A DNA stretch of 25,251 nt from CAZPRY01 sp964589175 (GCA_964589175.1 CAZPRY010000053.1:1-25251), one strand, 5' to 3'; shown: positions 15,039 to 23,765, counted from the stretch's first letter. Made by a program: numbers and translations. Notes: generated by a model not told the origin, from the sequence alone.

Positions 15039-16612
15039 CACATATTCTTCGGTGTCATCGTTACAACTGGTAAAATCATCTCTTCCATTGACATTCCACC
15101 GTGCTGAAATGTATCCCGGTAGTAGGCCTGAAATTTATGGTAGTTGTTGGGATATACGAAGTAAAAGTTTTCCTTCGAAATCAGGTAGTTACTGTTAATA
15201 CCGATGGTCGGTAACTTGTAGCGACCGGGGTCCTTGATCACCAGCGCATACTTGGGAGGACAGTTCAGATTGTTGCCCACCTTAAAACGCACATTTGGGG
15301 ATGTCGTTTTATCGGCGATGACTTTCACATCGTTTTGTACCCGCACGCTGCCGTGATCGCTGGTCAGGATCACGGTGTAGTCATTTTCGGCAAATTTGCG
15401 TAGCATGGAAAATATCCACGAATGCTGAAACCAGGATTTGATCACCGACCGATAGCTGGTTTCATCCGAGACGATCTCCTTTAAAATATCCGAATCGGAA
15501 CGGCGATGGGCCAGAATGTCAACAAAATTGGCCACGACAGCCAGAAACGGATGGTTCAGATAGCTGTTGATTTTCTTGTCGATCGCCCAGCCTTCATTGG
15601 AGTCAATCACCTTCTCATACTTGAGGCTGCTCTGTAAATGAACTTCCTCTTCCTCCAGGAAACGCTGCAGCATTGAAAATTCATGACGGTTCATCGAGAT
15701 TTCATCATCTTCCTCGGGCCGGGTCCAGATATCGGGGTATTCGTTCTGAATATCATCCGGGAAAAGGCCGCGAAAGATCGCATTCCGGGCATAGGGCGTC
15801 GCCGAAGGAATGACGGAAAAATAGTAGTCGCTTTTGATATTGTAGAAATCATATAGCAGCGGCTCCAGGACCATCCACTGATCCACCCGCAGGCAATCGA
15901 TAATCAGCAGCAGCACTTTCTGGTCTTTTTTGAGAAGCGGTAAGATGTTCTTACGGATGATGTCCGGCGAAAGGGTCGGCCGAAAATGTACATCCTCATG
16001 AATCCAATCCGTATAGTTCTTCTCGATAAACTTCCCGAATTCGATATTGCAGTCGCGCATCTGGTCCACCAGGGTTTCCTGCAATCCCAGGTCGGGATGC
16101 AGATCGAACTCCACCTGCCAGCGGCAAAGTTTCTGGTAAATGTCGATCCAGTCGTCGGCGTTCAGATCGTCGTACAGCCGTTTAGAGATCTGGTGGAACT
16201 CCAGCATATAATCCCGCGAGGCATGTTCGGAGGAGATCCGCTGCTGTTCCAGAACCTTTTTACAGGCCATCAGAATCTGGCTGGGATTCACCGGTTTGGT
16301 CAGGTAGTCGGTGATCTTGCCGCCGATAGCCTTCTCCATCAGGCTCTCCTCTTCATTCTTGGTAATCATGATCACCGGAAGGCTGGGATTGATATCCTTG
16401 ATTTCGCGCAGGGTAGTCAGACCGTCCTTACCGGACATCATTTCATCCAGCAAAACCAGGTTAAAATTTTCCTTGGACACCAATTCAACCGCATCGTTGC
16501 CGTTCGAGACCGGAACGACCTCGAATCCCCGGCTTCTCAGAAACAATATATGCGATTTCAATAATTCAACTTCATCATCGACCCAGAGTATTTTTCCCTT
16601 TCGTAAAGCCAT
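15038..16612 (-). CDS. porX: PorX-type response regulator with PglZ/alkaline-phosphatase-superfamily output domain
   Basis: This 524-aa protein has a CheY-like receiver (1-125) with acidic pair D12/D13, phospho-acceptor D56 in VLLDEMMSGKDG, T84 and K106. A helical linker (about 130-215) follows. The PglZ domain has an apparently complete two-metal site: D239 (LLIIDCLR), T272 (PSATPYARN), D365 and H369 (NFVDILAH), D419/H420 (TSDHG) and H504 (FQHGG). PorX with PorY regulates the type IX secretion system; its PglZ domain was described as a zinc phosphodiesterase. ATG 16612 has GGAG 5 nt upstream. It heads the 13-gene array. No histidine kinase or secretion genes are in the window. Confidence 0.92.
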   Translation of the reverse strand: MALRKGKILWVDDEVELLKSHILFLRSRGFEVVPVSNGNDAVELVSKENFNLVLLDEMMSGKDGLTTLREIKDINPSLPVIMITKNEEESLMEKAIGGKITDYLTKPVNPSQILMACKKVLEQQRISSEHASRDYMLEFHQISKRLYDDLNADDWIDIYQKLCRWQVEFDLHPDLGLQETLVDQMRDCNIEFGKFIEKNYTDWIHEDVHFRPTLSPDIIRKNILPLLKKDQKVLLLIIDCLRVDQWMVLEPLLYDFYNIKSDYYFSVIPSATPYARNAIFRGLFPDDIQNEYPDIWTRPEEDDEISMNRHEFSMLQRFLEEEEVHLQSSLKYEKVIDSNEGWAIDKKINSYLNHPFLAVVANFVDILAHRRSDSDILKEIVSDETSYRSVIKSWFQHSWIFSMLRKFAENDYTVILTSDHGSVRVQNDVKVIADKTTSPNVRFKVGNNLNCPPKYALVIKDPGRYKLPTIGINSNYLISKENFYFVYPNNYHKFQAYYRDTFQHGGMSMEEMILPVVTMTPKNM

Positions 16613-16726
16613 TCCGTCTCCGTTTTATATCTTGTTCGTTTAAATATATCTTATACGCAATGATCGGAAATTTGTTTGCAACCGATAGCCAAACCGTAAT
16701 TCGATCAAATGCCTGCAGCCAAACCT
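16613..16726 (-). promoter_or_regulatory. Probable promoter region of the porX-dnaG array
   Basis: This 114-bp gap is the only sizeable break between the envelope genes and porX. The minus strand holds AT-rich candidates such as TATAAG and TATATTTAAA about 25-45 nt before the start. Further upstream two identical 9-mers (GGTTTGGCT on the minus strand) occur at 16687-16695 and 16717-16725, exactly 30 bp apart, one of them right after the cyclase stop codon. This spacing of about three helical turns would suit a regulator site. No strong terminator for the cyclase gene is seen. Confidence 0.4.
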
Positions 16727-18988
16727 TTATTTGGTACGCATTACATATTCACCCTGCCAGTTCGCGTCCGGGGGAGTCGCTTTATAAATGTTGCAGCGTT
16801 CGATGAAAATCCGGGAAGGGGGATCGCTGCCGGTCACCGCCAGCGCCTTCTCGAATTGACGGATGGCCTGATCCCACTTTCGTTCCCAGTAGTATTCGAT
16901 CCCGCCGCTGTAGAGATCGCGAATCCTGGCTCTGTTCTCGTCCAATTCATCTTTCTTGGATAACAATTCGTAGACCTTGATCGGAATCAGTTTTCCTTTT
17001 ACGACCAGTTTATCAAGAATCCTGACTTCGAGAGAATCACCGGCCTGCTGGTAGGTCTCTTCACCGATCATCGTATATGTTCCGAACTGCTTGTTGGCAC
17101 CCTCGAAGCGCGAGGCCTGGTTGACCGCATCGCCCATCACCGTGTATTGAAAGCGCTGTTCGGAACCCATGTTCCCGGCACTCACAATCCCGGAGTTGAT
17201 GCCTATGCGTACCCGGATCGTCACGCCGTGTTCTTTGAAAATCTGTTCCCGTAACGATATCAGCCTGTTTTGCTGATCGATCGCCGAGAAACAGGCCTTC
17301 CAGGCGTGATCCGGGTCCTCCATCGGCACTCCGAAATCGCACATGATCGCGTCACCCTCGTATTTATCCACGTAACCGTCATAGCTCATCAGGATATCCG
17401 TCATCGGGGAGAGGTACTTGTTTAGAACGATAGACAGCTCCTCAGCCGAAAGCGTTTCCGAGATCGACGTGAAACTTTCAACATCTGAGAAAAACATCGT
17501 GGCTTCCCGCTTTTCACCGGTGAGACGGAAAGCGTCCGGATGATCCTCCAGGTAGCGTAAAACCTTGGGACTCATGTAGGTCTGGAACATGCCCCTGATT
17601 TTGCGTTTCTCTCTTTGCTCAAACAGAAAAAGGTAGACCAGATTGCCGAGGTAGCTGGCGATGATTACGATGATCATCGGCACCAGGTAAATCCAGATCG
17701 AATGCTGCACAAAAAGCCAAAAGGCTAGTACGACAGCTCCGAAGATGAGTGCTATCGATACCACGCCGCCGATGATGGGCCGTGTAAAAAAGGCGATGAT
17801 CGCGGTGATGATCGAGAAGAGGAAGATCAGCAGGATATCGACGGATTGCGGGACGACGCGGAAATAAGCACCGTCGAGCATCGTTTGGATCGCGTGCGCA
17901 TGGGTTTCAACACCCGGCATCATCCGCAGAAGTCCGCCGTAGCTATAGAATGGCGTGAATTTGTTGTCGTGCAATTCCTCCGCGGAAACACCCACGAGCG
18001 CGATCTTGCCGCTGAACGGATTTTCCGTGTCCAGGATTTCCTGAACGCGCAGCGTGTCTCCCTGTTCGAGTGCGGCATAACCCTCAGCCTGCTTCACCGA
18101 ATCCGACATAAAGGCCAGCTTCAGTTCCAGCGGATAGACTGAATTTTTCTTGAACAGTTCCAAATAGTCCGTATCGACGGAATCGACCAGGTCGAAATCC
18201 GCATCGTCGAGCAGAGATGAGAGTGAATAGGTCGGCATGGTTTCCGCCGGGCCGTAGTAGTTGACCAGAATGGTCTGCTCGAAGCCCATGCTCCCACGGT
18301 GCCCCTGAATTCTCTGCACATTCTGCCCGCTGGAATCCGAAAACAGGAAGTTCCCATGGTCCGCGTACTTCATTACAGGGTTATTAGGCAGCCCGCGTTC
18401 GCGGAAAAACACCTTGGCGCCGAGAGAATAGATAAATTCTCCCTGGTAACGTTCGAAAATCGGATAGCGCCGCGTAAATCCGTCCGGGTCCTGCAGTTCC
18501 CCGACAACGCCCCAATCGCAGCCCGTCGCCAGCAGCACTGGTAGCGGCTGGTCTTTATATTCGTAATATCCGCCGGTAGTGAAATTCCGTTCGACTTTTC
18601 CGGCCAGAATCACGTTGCCGGCCTTGGCGACCGCGTCCGCCAGAATTTTGTCCGTCTCAGGATGATTATAATCCGGTTCGGTAAACTGAATATCGAACAT
18701 AATCAGTTTTACGCCGACTTCATTCAGGTTTTCGACCAGCGTTGCATAGTAATTCCGTGGATAGGGGTAGCGTTCGCGGCAATCGACAAAGGTTTGGGCA
18801 TCGATGGCGACGATAAACAGCTCCGAATGTTTGACATCTTTCGGCCCGCGATATTGAAAGCGGACATCCAGGGTCCGCAGTTCCATCGAACGCAGGAGGC
18901 CGGTCCGCATGGCGATCGTCACCAATGCGGCAATGACGATTGCTATGATCAGGCACCAGGAGGTTTGTTTGAGTACTGCTTTTTTCAT
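16727..18988 (-). CDS. CHASE2-domain transmembrane adenylate/guanylate cyclase
   Basis: This 753-aa protein has an N-terminal transmembrane helix (about 11-28), a large extracytoplasmic CHASE2 sensor (about 33-378), three helices (about 382-402, 405-428 and 431-455), and a class III cyclase domain (about 490-670). The tail (about 688-720) resembles a TPR. Catalytic residues are present: metal-binding D502 (FFSDVESF) and D546 (EGDAIM), adenine-selecting K542 and D620, and N623 and R627 of the transition-state motif. K plus D favours adenylate over guanylate cyclase. It starts 11 nt after the beta-barrel gene stop, without a Shine-Dalgarno. The effector of any cAMP made is not in the window. 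Confidence 0.93.
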   Translation of the reverse strand: MKKAVLKQTSWCLIIAIVIAALVTIAMRTGLLRSMELRTLDVRFQYRGPKDVKHSELFIVAIDAQTFVDCRERYPYPRNYYATLVENLNEVGVKLIMFDIQFTEPDYNHPETDKILADAVAKAGNVILAGKVERNFTTGGYYEYKDQPLPVLLATGCDWGVVGELQDPDGFTRRYPIFERYQGEFIYSLGAKVFFRERGLPNNPVMKYADHGNFLFSDSSGQNVQRIQGHRGSMGFEQTILVNYYGPAETMPTYSLSSLLDDADFDLVDSVDTDYLELFKKNSVYPLELKLAFMSDSVKQAEGYAALEQGDTLRVQEILDTENPFSGKIALVGVSAEELHDNKFTPFYSYGGLLRMMPGVETHAHAIQTMLDGAYFRVVPQSVDILLIFLFSIITAIIAFFTRPIIGGVVSIALIFGAVVLAFWLFVQHSIWIYLVPMIIVIIASYLGNLVYLFLFEQREKRKIRGMFQTYMSPKVLRYLEDHPDAFRLTGEKREATMFFSDVESFTSISETLSAEELSIVLNKYLSPMTDILMSYDGYVDKYEGDAIMCDFGVPMEDPDHAWKACFSAIDQQNRLISLREQIFKEHGVTIRVRIGINSGIVSAGNMGSEQRFQYTVMGDAVNQASRFEGANKQFGTYTMIGEETYQQAGDSLEVRILDKLVVKGKLIPIKVYELLSKKDELDENRARIRDLYSGGIEYYWERKWDQAIRQFEKALAVTGSDPPSRIFIERCNIYKATPPDANWQGEYVMRTK

Positions 18989-18999
18989 GAATTAAATAT

Positions 19000-21579
19000 T
19001 TAAAAAACGATGGAATAGGATAATCGAAAACTGAGATCGTTATACGTTTTCAGACCGATTTGATCATCGATATGATCATAATTCAGACGCCCGTCGATGC
19101 GGTGGTTCCTGAGAAATTTAAGCCGGATTTCGCTGTAGAGATTGCGCTGCGTATATTCTACCGAGCCGGTCGCCGCGATATTCCGGTAACCCAAAATCGT
19201 GCTCAGGTTGCCGCGCAGAAAATCATATTGTCCCCGTACGCCGATGGTCAGATATTCATACGGTTTATCCATCAGCGAGCTCTCGTTGGTATTTTTGGAA
19301 ACATCGAAATTGAGATTCAGCGGAATGGGAAAAACGGAGTTTAAACCGAAGCGAAACATGGTCGTTGAAATGGTGTTGAAGCGATACCCTTCCAGGCGGT
19401 TCTTCACCTGGTCGCTGCGCTCCGAGGTTCCATAACGTACGCTGACGAAATTCCGGGTTCCGGCGATTTTCAGCGTATGCGACAGGGTGATATTCTGGCG
19501 AATCGTGAGATTATTCTCGCGCCGGTCGAAGACCTGAATGGAATCCACCACGGTCGGGTCCATCACACTGTAATAGCGGGTCGTGTCCATGCTGACGATA
19601 TCGTTGAAACGGCTGTAATGCCGGGTATCGAAGTTGACCGTCGGCAATCCGTCACCCGGTGTCAGTAAAACGGCTGCATAGAGCGAACTGGTGGATGTTG
19701 TGGTCGCCTTGTTCTGCGCCAGGTTATCATTCATCTGGTCGTAATTGAGCGTGATGTAAAGTTTATTGCCGAAAAGGCGGATCTTATCGGAAACGGTTAA
19801 TCCGGTGACATCGTTGCGCATAAAAGGATTCGCCAGAGAGTAGAATTCGGGTCCGACGCGATGGTATTTAACGACGACATAATTTTGCAGATAGTTCAGT
19901 ACAAGGGCCGATCGAATGGCGGTCGAGGGCATATTCCAGATTTGCTCGATCCCAATCGCCCCGCTCGTATCCGGTACAATCGGCAATAATGGCGACATAT
20001 TTTCATTGATGATAAAGTAGCGGGATAGTTCCTGTGGATCGAAGGGAAAATCCTCCAGCGGGAGTGAATATCCTCCCATAGTAAGCGTATTGTCCTGCAG
20101 CGTATCTCCGGGCATGAAAGTGTCCAGTTCGTCCAAGGCCAGGGCACCGTTGGATATATCCCGGTTTAGCAGCGACATGGCAAAATCATTTTTCCATAAT
20201 AAACGCTTCTTATCGAATGCAATGGTCATATCCCCGCCCACGACCAGATTGTCCTGCGGACGATTATAGCCGACCATGTCGATCCTGGCGTTGGGCGCCG
20301 GTGTGAAACCGCTGATTACGCGGTCAACGGAAAGCGTATCATCCAGCGCTTTGATCAGGGAAAAACCGATTTGGAAATGCTGCCCGCTGCCGAAATAGGG
20401 ACGCACGGCCAGCACGTTGCGTTTGAAGGTATAGCCGCTGCGGCGATAATGCAGACCGTCGGCGAGGGTATCGGGAATTTCCGTGACGCCGCCCCGAATG
20501 GCCTTCTCCATTTCGCCGGTGACGAGATGCAGATTGACGAAGCGCAGCTTCAGATGGGCTTCAACACCCCGAACCCGTTTGCCGTTCATGCCGAGTTCGG
20601 AAAATGTCGGGAATACATCACCGATCTGGAATTCCATTACCGGCGTATAGATGCTGGCGCTCAGGCGGTTGCGTGGTTGTCGTTGCGGATCTTCGAGTGA
20701 GGTGACATAGGCTTTGCCGTTGAAACGCAGCCAGGAGTAGCTGAAATTCAGATTGGTTCGCATATTCTGAATATTCTGGGTAATTCCGCGCACTTTATCC
20801 GAACTCCCGGTCAGCGTAATATTTCCCGATGTATTGACATCCCGCTGCGCCTGTTCGATGGTTTTCACGACAGAGAATTTCCAGGACAGGCTAGCATAGG
20901 CTTCACCGGCGGTGTTCTTCATGTTCAGCCGGATCGTATGCACACCGGCGTTCAGATCGCGGGGTTTAACCATGATCAGATCGGGGCTCAGCTCTTCAAA
21001 CTTAGTAATACGCCGGTCATCGATTTCCACCCGCACGGTTTTCAAATCGATATCGGGGGCGTTGAACAGCGAGATGGCAATCAGAGCTTCCGCAGCCACC
21101 ACGATTTCGCCCTCCTGAGGACTCAAAATCACGACATTCGCCGGAATTCCCTTTTCCGCTTTGCGCCCCTTTGCGAAGGGATCCTCGGAGGACTGCGGGC
21201 GGTGCTTGGCCGGCAGATACATCGGAACATTATACGGATCCACCTCGGGGAAAGCCAGGAGGCTGCGATCGTTGAACTGCATGATAATCAGGTAATCGAG
21301 CCCGTTCTCGGAAATCGAGTAACCGGGTATCGTCGCGCTGTAACTTCCGTTTTCCTCAAGCATTTCGATTTCAAAGAAAGACGGATCGCCGGTGATTCGA
21401 TAAAACAAAAGTACTCGGTAAATAGACGATATATTGCCCAAGACGGAAACTTCCACCGGAATCGGTTCCCCGACATAGACATCTTTGGGCGGAGAGTGCA
21501 TCAGCTGCCCCTGGCCGAACAGCAGAGCCGTAAATGAAAAAAAATACGCGATAATTACGTACGTATACTTGCGCATCAT
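19000..21579 (-). CDS. Predicted outer-membrane beta-barrel protein with Ig-like N-terminal part
   Basis: This 859-aa protein has a signal peptide (about 1-22, IAYFFSFTALLFGQG). Two Ig-like beta segments follow; the second (about 147-240) begins VVILSPQEGEIV, a typical Ig/FN3 start. From about 255 to the end, alternating polar and hydrophobic strands rich in Y, F, N and R resemble a transmembrane beta-barrel, ending LRLSYSIVF-like with a C-terminal phenylalanine as in OMPs. I recognise no named family. It lies between a FecR-domain gene and the CHASE2 cyclase, which suggests a surface component of the same system. No Shine-Dalgarno is visible before the ATGATG start. Confidence 0.7.
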   Translation of the reverse strand: MMRKYTYVIIAYFFSFTALLFGQGQLMHSPPKDVYVGEPIPVEVSVLGNISSIYRVLLFYRITGDPSFFEIEMLEENGSYSATIPGYSISENGLDYLIIMQFNDRSLLAFPEVDPYNVPMYLPAKHRPQSSEDPFAKGRKAEKGIPANVVILSPQEGEIVVAAEALIAISLFNAPDIDLKTVRVEIDDRRITKFEELSPDLIMVKPRDLNAGVHTIRLNMKNTAGEAYASLSWKFSVVKTIEQAQRDVNTSGNITLTGSSDKVRGITQNIQNMRTNLNFSYSWLRFNGKAYVTSLEDPQRQPRNRLSASIYTPVMEFQIGDVFPTFSELGMNGKRVRGVEAHLKLRFVNLHLVTGEMEKAIRGGVTEIPDTLADGLHYRRSGYTFKRNVLAVRPYFGSGQHFQIGFSLIKALDDTLSVDRVISGFTPAPNARIDMVGYNRPQDNLVVGGDMTIAFDKKRLLWKNDFAMSLLNRDISNGALALDELDTFMPGDTLQDNTLTMGGYSLPLEDFPFDPQELSRYFIINENMSPLLPIVPDTSGAIGIEQIWNMPSTAIRSALVLNYLQNYVVVKYHRVGPEFYSLANPFMRNDVTGLTVSDKIRLFGNKLYITLNYDQMNDNLAQNKATTTSTSSLYAAVLLTPGDGLPTVNFDTRHYSRFNDIVSMDTTRYYSVMDPTVVDSIQVFDRRENNLTIRQNITLSHTLKIAGTRNFVSVRYGTSERSDQVKNRLEGYRFNTISTTMFRFGLNSVFPIPLNLNFDVSKNTNESSLMDKPYEYLTIGVRGQYDFLRGNLSTILGYRNIAATGSVEYTQRNLYSEIRLKFLRNHRIDGRLNYDHIDDQIGLKTYNDLSFRLSYSIVF

Positions 21580-21626
21580 ATAATTTCGTTAATCGCAGTT
21601 ATTCGATGAAATAAAAACAAGCCCCG

Positions 21627-22316
21627 CTATTTATATTCCAATATCAGGTTCTTTTTATTGCCATCACTGTTTTGAAATTCAATTTTTATCGAGTTCAGGG
21701 ATTCTTCATCCGCTGCTTCCTGGAGTTGCGGAACCGTGCCGGGCACAGTGCTGCCGACGTCTACTTTGCCGTCCGGAGCCGAATTCGCGGTCTGATCCGC
21801 TCCAACAACAACGACGCTCCCGCTTTTATTGTTCGTAACTTCAACTTCTCCCTTTAATCCGTAAAACGTATCACCGGTCAGGGGATCCGAGATCACCCAG
21901 AAAATCGTGCCCTTCACCGATGCGACCGATGTCGGCGTCGCAATTACGAAATCGCCCTTCCTCTGTTCGCTGACTTCGGCTTTCAGACTCCCAAACTGCA
22001 TATTGATCTGTTTGGAAATGGACTGATCTTTACGGCGTCCTTCGATGACCATCTCGGAATATTCGCGGATCTTCACCTGGCTCTTATCATCAATGAACAT
22101 CAGCGCAATAAATCCGTCTTTTCCGGTCTTGACCTGATCTTTATTGTAGAGTGAGATTCCATTCGATAACTGCGGCTTGAAATTCCTGTCTTCAGCGCGT
22201 TTGAGGCTGGCTTCTCCGCGGGATTTCGTCGTTATCGCCAGCCTGTCGGCCGTAAAAGCGAACTGAAAAAAGAGCAGGAATACTAAAATCCAGGGCGATA
22301 TTTTCGGTCTTTTCAT
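21627..22316 (-). CDS. FecR-domain secreted protein
   Basis: This 229-aa protein has a signal peptide (about 1-23). A FecR domain spans about 60-165: VKTGKDGFIALMFIDDKSQVKI, then GSLKAEV and the FVIATPTSVASVKGT motif, where the classical family reads TP.a...RGT. In Bacteroidota FecR proteins are anti-sigma factors with a cytoplasmic N-terminus. This one lacks that arm and seems fully exported, so it is more likely a structural or ligand-sensing periplasmic FecR protein. The tail after 170 is low-complexity. It starts 6 nt after the upstream gene and ends 47 nt before the barrel gene. Confidence 0.85.
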   Translation of the reverse strand: MKRPKISPWILVFLLFFQFAFTADRLAITTKSRGEASLKRAEDRNFKPQLSNGISLYNKDQVKTGKDGFIALMFIDDKSQVKIREYSEMVIEGRRKDQSISKQINMQFGSLKAEVSEQRKGDFVIATPTSVASVKGTIFWVISDPLTGDTFYGLKGEVEVTNNKSGSVVVVGADQTANSAPDGKVDVGSTVPGTVPQLQEAADEESLNSIKIEFQNSDGNKKNLILEYK

Positions 22317-22322
22317 ACTGGC

Positions 22323-23597
22323 CTATTCCACTTTTACATTTTTGATTTCATAATTACCACTGGATATTTGGGCTACCAGGGCTTTTAATTGCTCCAGATT
22401 CAGGGATTGTACATCGTTCAGCAGCAAATTCCCGGTCGGCGTGTAGTTGCGCAGTTCCCCGTTCAACAGTTGCGCCAGAAGTCCCGCACCGAGGATCTGT
22501 TCCAACAATTGGGAATACTCATCGTCAGTGTTCATTGCAGCAAGCAGATCGGGAGTACTTTGGTTCGACGATGGAATCGTAAAGACGAATATCTCGCTCT
22601 CTTGGGTCACTGAACCCGAGGTCGTTGGGAAGGTTTTCAGCAGTTTCCAGACGTAAGTCTTACCCTCTTCGAGCGCCTTGGCATCGGAAGTCGACGGGTA
22701 CTGGAACATGTCGACCGGTTTATAGATCGTCATATTGTCAAATGTAGCAACCGGTATTTTCGGCAACTCATAATATTGATCTTTCCTCTCGCCGAACGGC
22801 AGATTGGCGACATCTTCAAGGGCGGCCTGAAAGGAACTGTGCCGATCCTGGGGATCGTACTCGGCAACCCGAATTTTGTACCCGCAATCCGGACAGCCAA
22901 CATCGTTCCACATAAACTCTTCGGAGTCCCACTCAAAAAGAGGGTATGTAAACGGGACCTCGACCGCTGAGCTGATTTCCTTTTCGCCGGGGGACACCAG
23001 CTGGAGTTCCGATGGATTGTTGACACGAATGAGTTTCGTATCGCCCAACAGTACCTGATTATCTTCGTTCAGAATTTTTAAAATAAAGAAATAATCGCCC
23101 GCCATGAGTTTGCCTCCCGAAAAGATGGTATTCGAGAGTGCTTTGAATTTTTCTTCGGTAAAAAAATCGCCCTCTTCGACCGATAAACCAACAATGGGTG
23201 CGCCGTTCTCGTAGTAGAGGTGATCCAGTGTAATGTCGACCGTTTGGCTGGTCAGTTTCAGGCTGCCGCTGAAATCGAAGGCGGTCGACCGCACATAGAA
23301 CAGCCGATCGTTTTCCAGGGCAATTGTCGGAACCGTAGCGCATAGTTCGAATTCGATTTTGATTCGGGCCGGTGCGCCACCCGGCGAGTCCGGCTCGTAG
23401 GAGAGAGTATAGGAAAAGATTTCGGGATTACTCTGCGCATCGTTAAAGTCGAAGTCGGCCAGATAGAAGGTCTCGAAATTATAAAAATAGTCATTGCTAA
23501 GTTCCAGATGGCCCTGAACTGACTGTCCGTAAACGAAACCGGATATCACCAGAATCATCAGGTATATTGATTTAGTAAGTGTACTGGATCCTATCAT
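22323..23597 (-). CDS. Secreted protein of unknown function with CxxC motif
   Basis: This 424-aa protein has a signal peptide (about 1-24, LMILVISGFVYGQS). The body is beta-rich. It holds a CPDCGYKIRVAEYDPQ segment (a Cys pair near residue 235) and a later KTYVWKLLKTF stretch that resembles fibronectin-III or Ig-like strands. The last ~60 residues are helical and leucine-rich. I do not recognise the family. It is the first gene of the four-gene envelope array, about 165 bp downstream of the 5S rRNA, and no Shine-Dalgarno precedes ATG 23597. Its function should be read together with the FecR, barrel and cyclase genes. Confidence 0.75.
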   Translation of the reverse strand: MIGSSTLTKSIYLMILVISGFVYGQSVQGHLELSNDYFYNFETFYLADFDFNDAQSNPEIFSYTLSYEPDSPGGAPARIKIEFELCATVPTIALENDRLFYVRSTAFDFSGSLKLTSQTVDITLDHLYYENGAPIVGLSVEEGDFFTEEKFKALSNTIFSGGKLMAGDYFFILKILNEDNQVLLGDTKLIRVNNPSELQLVSPGEKEISSAVEVPFTYPLFEWDSEEFMWNDVGCPDCGYKIRVAEYDPQDRHSSFQAALEDVANLPFGERKDQYYELPKIPVATFDNMTIYKPVDMFQYPSTSDAKALEEGKTYVWKLLKTFPTTSGSVTQESEIFVFTIPSSNQSTPDLLAAMNTDDEYSQLLEQILGAGLLAQLLNGELRNYTPTGNLLLNDVQSLNLEQLKALVAQISSGNYEIKNVKVE

Positions 23598-23732
23598 GGT
23601 TTCACCATTTGATTATTTTTTAAACATAGAATGCTATCGGGCGTCAGGCGGGGTGCCGAAAGAGGAATTAAAATCAGTTTGAGAACAGACGCACATGCTT
23701 TGAATATAAATAGGGACCTATATATTAACAAT
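23598..23732. promoter_or_regulatory. Leader/promoter region of the envelope array
   Basis: These 135 bp between the rRNA terminator and the first envelope gene hold no gene. The most notable structure is an imperfect 10-bp inverted repeat at 23705-23726 around ATAGG-GA-CCTAT in an AT-rich context, which could be an operator. No confident -35/-10 pair can be named. Confidence 0.35.
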
Positions 23733-23765
23733 AAAAAAAGCGCCCCATTTTACCGGGGCGCTTTT
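23733..23765 (-). terminator. Intrinsic terminator of the rRNA operon
   Basis: Read on the minus strand, GCGCCCC (23761-23755) pairs with GGGGCGC (23746-23740) around an 8-nt loop. The stem extends through A/T pairs and ends in a run of seven T residues (23739-23733). It lies about 10 nt after the 5S 3' end and is the clearest terminator in the window. Confidence 0.92.

Noticed and set aside
15038..16612. PglZ domain as a sign of a BREX or other phage-defence system
   Set aside because: The domain is fused to a receiver domain in the PorX layout, and no brxA/B/C, methylase or Lon-like gene is near.
21627..22316. FecR as an anti-sigma factor of a FecIR-TonB iron-uptake system
   Set aside because: No sigma-70 family ECF gene, no TonB box and no cytoplasmic N-terminal arm; the protein begins with a signal peptide.
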